Shown here: positions 62,108 through 64,000 of the stretch, piece by piece
How the letters are laid out: each line of letters starts with the position of its first letter
How positions within the stretch are numbered: the first letter of the stretch is position 1
The notes under the pieces: generated by a model
Database searches by the model: none
Seen by the model: only the letters and a program-made list of their open reading frames with translations
Told to the model about the DNA's origin: nothing
Made by a program: the position numbers and the translations under genes
Source: JAUMBM01 sp964645715
Lineage (GTDB): Bacteria; Bacteroidota; Bacteroidia; Chitinophagales; Saprospiraceae
NCBI GenBank assembly: GCA_964645715.1
Contig: CAZYAO010000021.1
Coordinates: 1-64,000, forward strand
DNA length: 64,000 nucleotides
Direction: 5' to 3'

Positions 62108-64000
62108 TTAGGGCTGCCCCTCCGGTGCATTATCCTCATTCTTTTCTCCCCCTTCAAAATCATCAACTGCCCTCAACAACTCATCGGTGGCACGCTCCAG
62201 CGCTGCGACCTCCGCTGTGCGCTCTGTTTCTTTTTTGCGCCGGCGCCGGCGCGCAGGTGCTACTTCCCCTTCGGGAGTGGGGGTGGGTAAAAAAGCTGCC
62301 GCAGCGGCCGCGTCGGGCGGCACTTTGCTAAAAACCAGCGCGTCCTCGTGCATATCTGCATAAATAGTATCGCCCGATACAAAGGTGGCCCGCAACAGTT
62401 CTTTCGACAGCGGGTCAACCAGCAGTTGCTGCAACGCCCTTTTCATGGGCCGGGCGCCAAACTGAGGATCGTAACCCCGCTCGGCCAACCAGCCGAGAGC
62501 CCCGTTACTAAGTTGCAGTGACATCCCTTGCCGGGACAACAGTTTATCTGTTTTCTTGAGCAACAGCAACAATATCTGCTGAATATCCTCCCGGGAAAGC
62601 GGTGTGAACATGATGCGGTCGTCAATGCGGTTGAGAAACTCCGGCCGCAGATGCTGCTTAAGCAGGCTAAAAACTTCCTCCCGGGTGGTCTCCACGACTT
62701 CTTTGGTCTTCACCGCACTCAATACCTCCAAATCCTCAAAATTTTCAAGTATTGTCTCCGCCCCCAGGTTGGACGTCATGATAATGATGGCGTGGGTAAA
62801 GTCTGCAACACGTCCCTTACTATCGGTAAGCCTGCCATCATCAAGCACTTGCAGCAGAAGATTGAATGTATCGGGATGGGCTTTTTCGATTTCGTCGAGC
62901 AGGATAACCGAGTAGGGACGGCGGCGGAGCGCCTCTGTCAGCTGCCCTCCTTCCTCATAGCCAACATAACCCGGCGGAGCGCCCACCAGTCGGCTCACTG
63001 CGTGTTGCTCCATATACTCGCTCATATCAATGCGGGTGAGCGCTTTTTCATCATCAAACAGTACCTCCGCCAGCGCCTTTGCCAGCTCTGTTTTTCCCAC
63101 CCCTGTAGGACCCAAAAAAATGAAAGAACCCACTGGCCTGTCCTGATCCTGCAGCCCGGCACGACTGCGGCGAACCGCATCGGCTACCGCCGTGACAGCC
63201 TCCTGCTGTCCTATCACCCGCTGCTGAAGTTCCTTTTCGAGGTACAGAATCTTCTCGCGCTCCTGCTGCAGCATTTTGGCAACGGGTATACCCGTCCACC
63301 GGCTCACTACGGCTGCAATATCATTGGCCGTCACCTGTTCATTGGTAAACCGCAGGTGTTCCGGCAGTCGCTCGATGGCCTCTTCCACTGCCTTGAGCTG
63401 TGAGCGCAAGGGCTGCTGCTCGCCGTAACGTATCTTGGCGACCGTCTCAAAATCGCTGTTTCTTTCAGCACGCTCAGCCTGCTGGTCAAGTTCGTCAAGC
63501 TGTTTTTTAATGGTCTGAAGCTGATCAATCAGTTCTTTTTCACTCTGCCACGCTGCCCGCAGACCATCGCGCTGCTCCTTGGCATTCGCAATCATGCCAT
63601 TGATCGCCGCCAGCTGGACTTCATTGCGCTCGCGCTTGATGCCCTCCCTTTCAATTTCCAGCTGCCGCACCTTCCTGTCCCATTCGTCTACCTCGTCAGG
63701 TACCGAATCAAGCTCAAGGCGCAACTTTGCGGCTGCTTCATCGATGAGATCTATCGCCTTGTCTGGCAGGAATCGATCTGCTACGTAACGATGACTAAGC
63801 TGTGCCGCGGCAACCAACGCCTCATCGAGGATTTGTATGCGGTGGTATACCTCATACCTTTCCTGTAGACCCCGCAGAATAGAGATTGTATCCTCCAACC
63901 CCGGCTCCTCTATCCTCACCGTCTGAAAGCGACGCACCAGGGCTTTGTCCTGCTCAAAATATTTCTGGTACTCATCCAGCGTAGTAGCCCCTATGGTGCG
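62108..64000 (-). CDS. clpB: ClpB ATP-dependent disaggregase (N-terminal part beyond right edge)
   Basis: 631 residues are visible and the frame runs through the window edge. It covers the end of the first AAA+ domain (GATTLDEYQKYFEQDKALVRRFQ), the middle coiled coil (about 110-210 of the fragment), and the second AAA+ domain (Walker A GPTGVGKT, Walker B VILLDEIEKAHPD, sensor and arginine motifs, and YDPQFGARPMKRALQQLLVDPLSKELL). With Hsp70 it rescues aggregated proteins. The C-terminus has an unusual tail of about 75 residues: Ala/Pro-rich, then RRRRRKK, then acidic. The ATG-started frame within the window is only internal; the true start is outside. Confidence 0.95.
   Translation of the reverse strand, partial: RTIGATTLDEYQKYFEQDKALVRRFQTVRIEEPGLEDTISILRGLQERYEVYHRIQILDEALVAAAQLSHRYVADRFLPDKAIDLIDEAAAKLRLELDSVPDEVDEWDRKVRQLEIEREGIKRERNEVQLAAINGMIANAKEQRDGLRAAWQSEKELIDQLQTIKKQLDELDQQAERAERNSDFETVAKIRYGEQQPLRSQLKAVEEAIERLPEHLRFTNEQVTANDIAAVVSRWTGIPVAKMLQQEREKILYLEKELQQRVIGQQEAVTAVADAVRRSRAGLQDQDRPVGSFIFLGPTGVGKTELAKALAEVLFDDEKALTRIDMSEYMEQHAVSRLVGAPPGYVGYEEGGQLTEALRRRPYSVILLDEIEKAHPDTFNLLLQVLDDGRLTDSKGRVADFTHAIIIMTSNLGAETILENFEDLEVLSAVKTKEVVETTREEVFSLLKQHLRPEFLNRIDDRIMFTPLSREDIQQILLLLLKKTDKLLSRQGMSLQLSNGALGWLAERGYDPQFGARPMKRALQQLLVDPLSKELLRATFVSGDTIYADMHEDALVFSKVPPDAAAAAAFLPTPTPEGEVAPARRRRRKKETERTAEVAALERATDELLRAVDDFEGGEKNEDNAPEGQP

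Overview
The window reads as chromosomal DNA of a member of the Bacteroidota, most plausibly from the Saprospiria (Lewinella/Haliscomenobacter-like). The basis is threefold. Many genes are preceded by the Bacteroidota -7 box TAnnTTTG. Secreted proteins resemble type IX secretion (T9SS) cargo, and one OmpA protein has the PorE domain order. Several families are typical of the phylum (DUF5606, DUF6122, DUF3127, fused E1 alpha/beta dehydrogenase). The assembly is a draft: a 100-N scaffold gap interrupts a thiolase-like gene. No rRNA, tRNA, CRISPR array, insertion sequence, phage or plasmid gene was recognised. The content is mostly housekeeping and metabolic, with short convergent or divergent transcription units.

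Layout. 1-4.8 kb: the N-terminal part of a large secreted adhesin-like protein (it runs off the left edge) and an unrecognised 497-residue protein. 5.2-9.1 kb (minus): M48 lipoprotein protease, histidine ammonia-lyase, a thiolase homologue that has lost all its catalytic residues, and a small membrane-anchored coiled-coil protein. 9.3-14.4 kb: DUF6122, a T9SS-type esterase, rsmG, a DUF3127 protein with an SSB-like tail, and a TSP3/OmpA-type outer-membrane protein. 14.5-18.8 kb (minus): paaE-like reductase plus TetR with a likely operator, rpsT, a BioD-like/DRTGG protein, a haem-binding protein. 18.8-21.8 kb: lnt and corA. 22-29.4 kb (minus): sulfurtransferase, PAP2 phosphatase, LptF/G permease, CutC, HlyD and TolC. 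29.7-38.4 kb (plus): GH57/DUF3536 protein with a PAS histidine kinase, DUF5606, an M3 peptidase, a PorE-like protein. 38.4-50.7 kb: folE with a PTPS homologue, der, WG-repeat protein, E1 alpha/beta dehydrogenase, PBP1A, a nucleotidyltransferase, fumarylacetoacetase, a tetrapyrrole-methylase-family methyltransferase. 50.7-54.8 kb: scpA, bactofilin, an AtpZ/AtpI-like pair, biotin carrier protein, SET protein, ACMSD-like amidohydrolase. 55.2-64 kb: a small lipoprotein, nucleoside symporter, guanine deaminase, two POT transporters, a flavin reductase, and ClpB (it runs off the right edge).

The most unusual signal is not a protein. Nearly every gene end carries large near-perfect palindromes. Their stem sequences differ from place to place, but the design is the same: a GC-rich stem closing on GGC-(4 nt)-GCC, often alternating with an AT-rich stem of the TTTTTGATTTTT type. 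At 14.4 kb and 26.3 kb these are tandemly duplicated (97-bp and 92-bp periods). Most sit where a terminator is expected, but the group at 29.5-29.7 kb lies between divergent genes. The second notable item is the thiolase-like protein with its C/N/H/C catalytic residues all substituted. The third is a paaE-tetR unit with a palindrome placed between the -7 box and the start codon.
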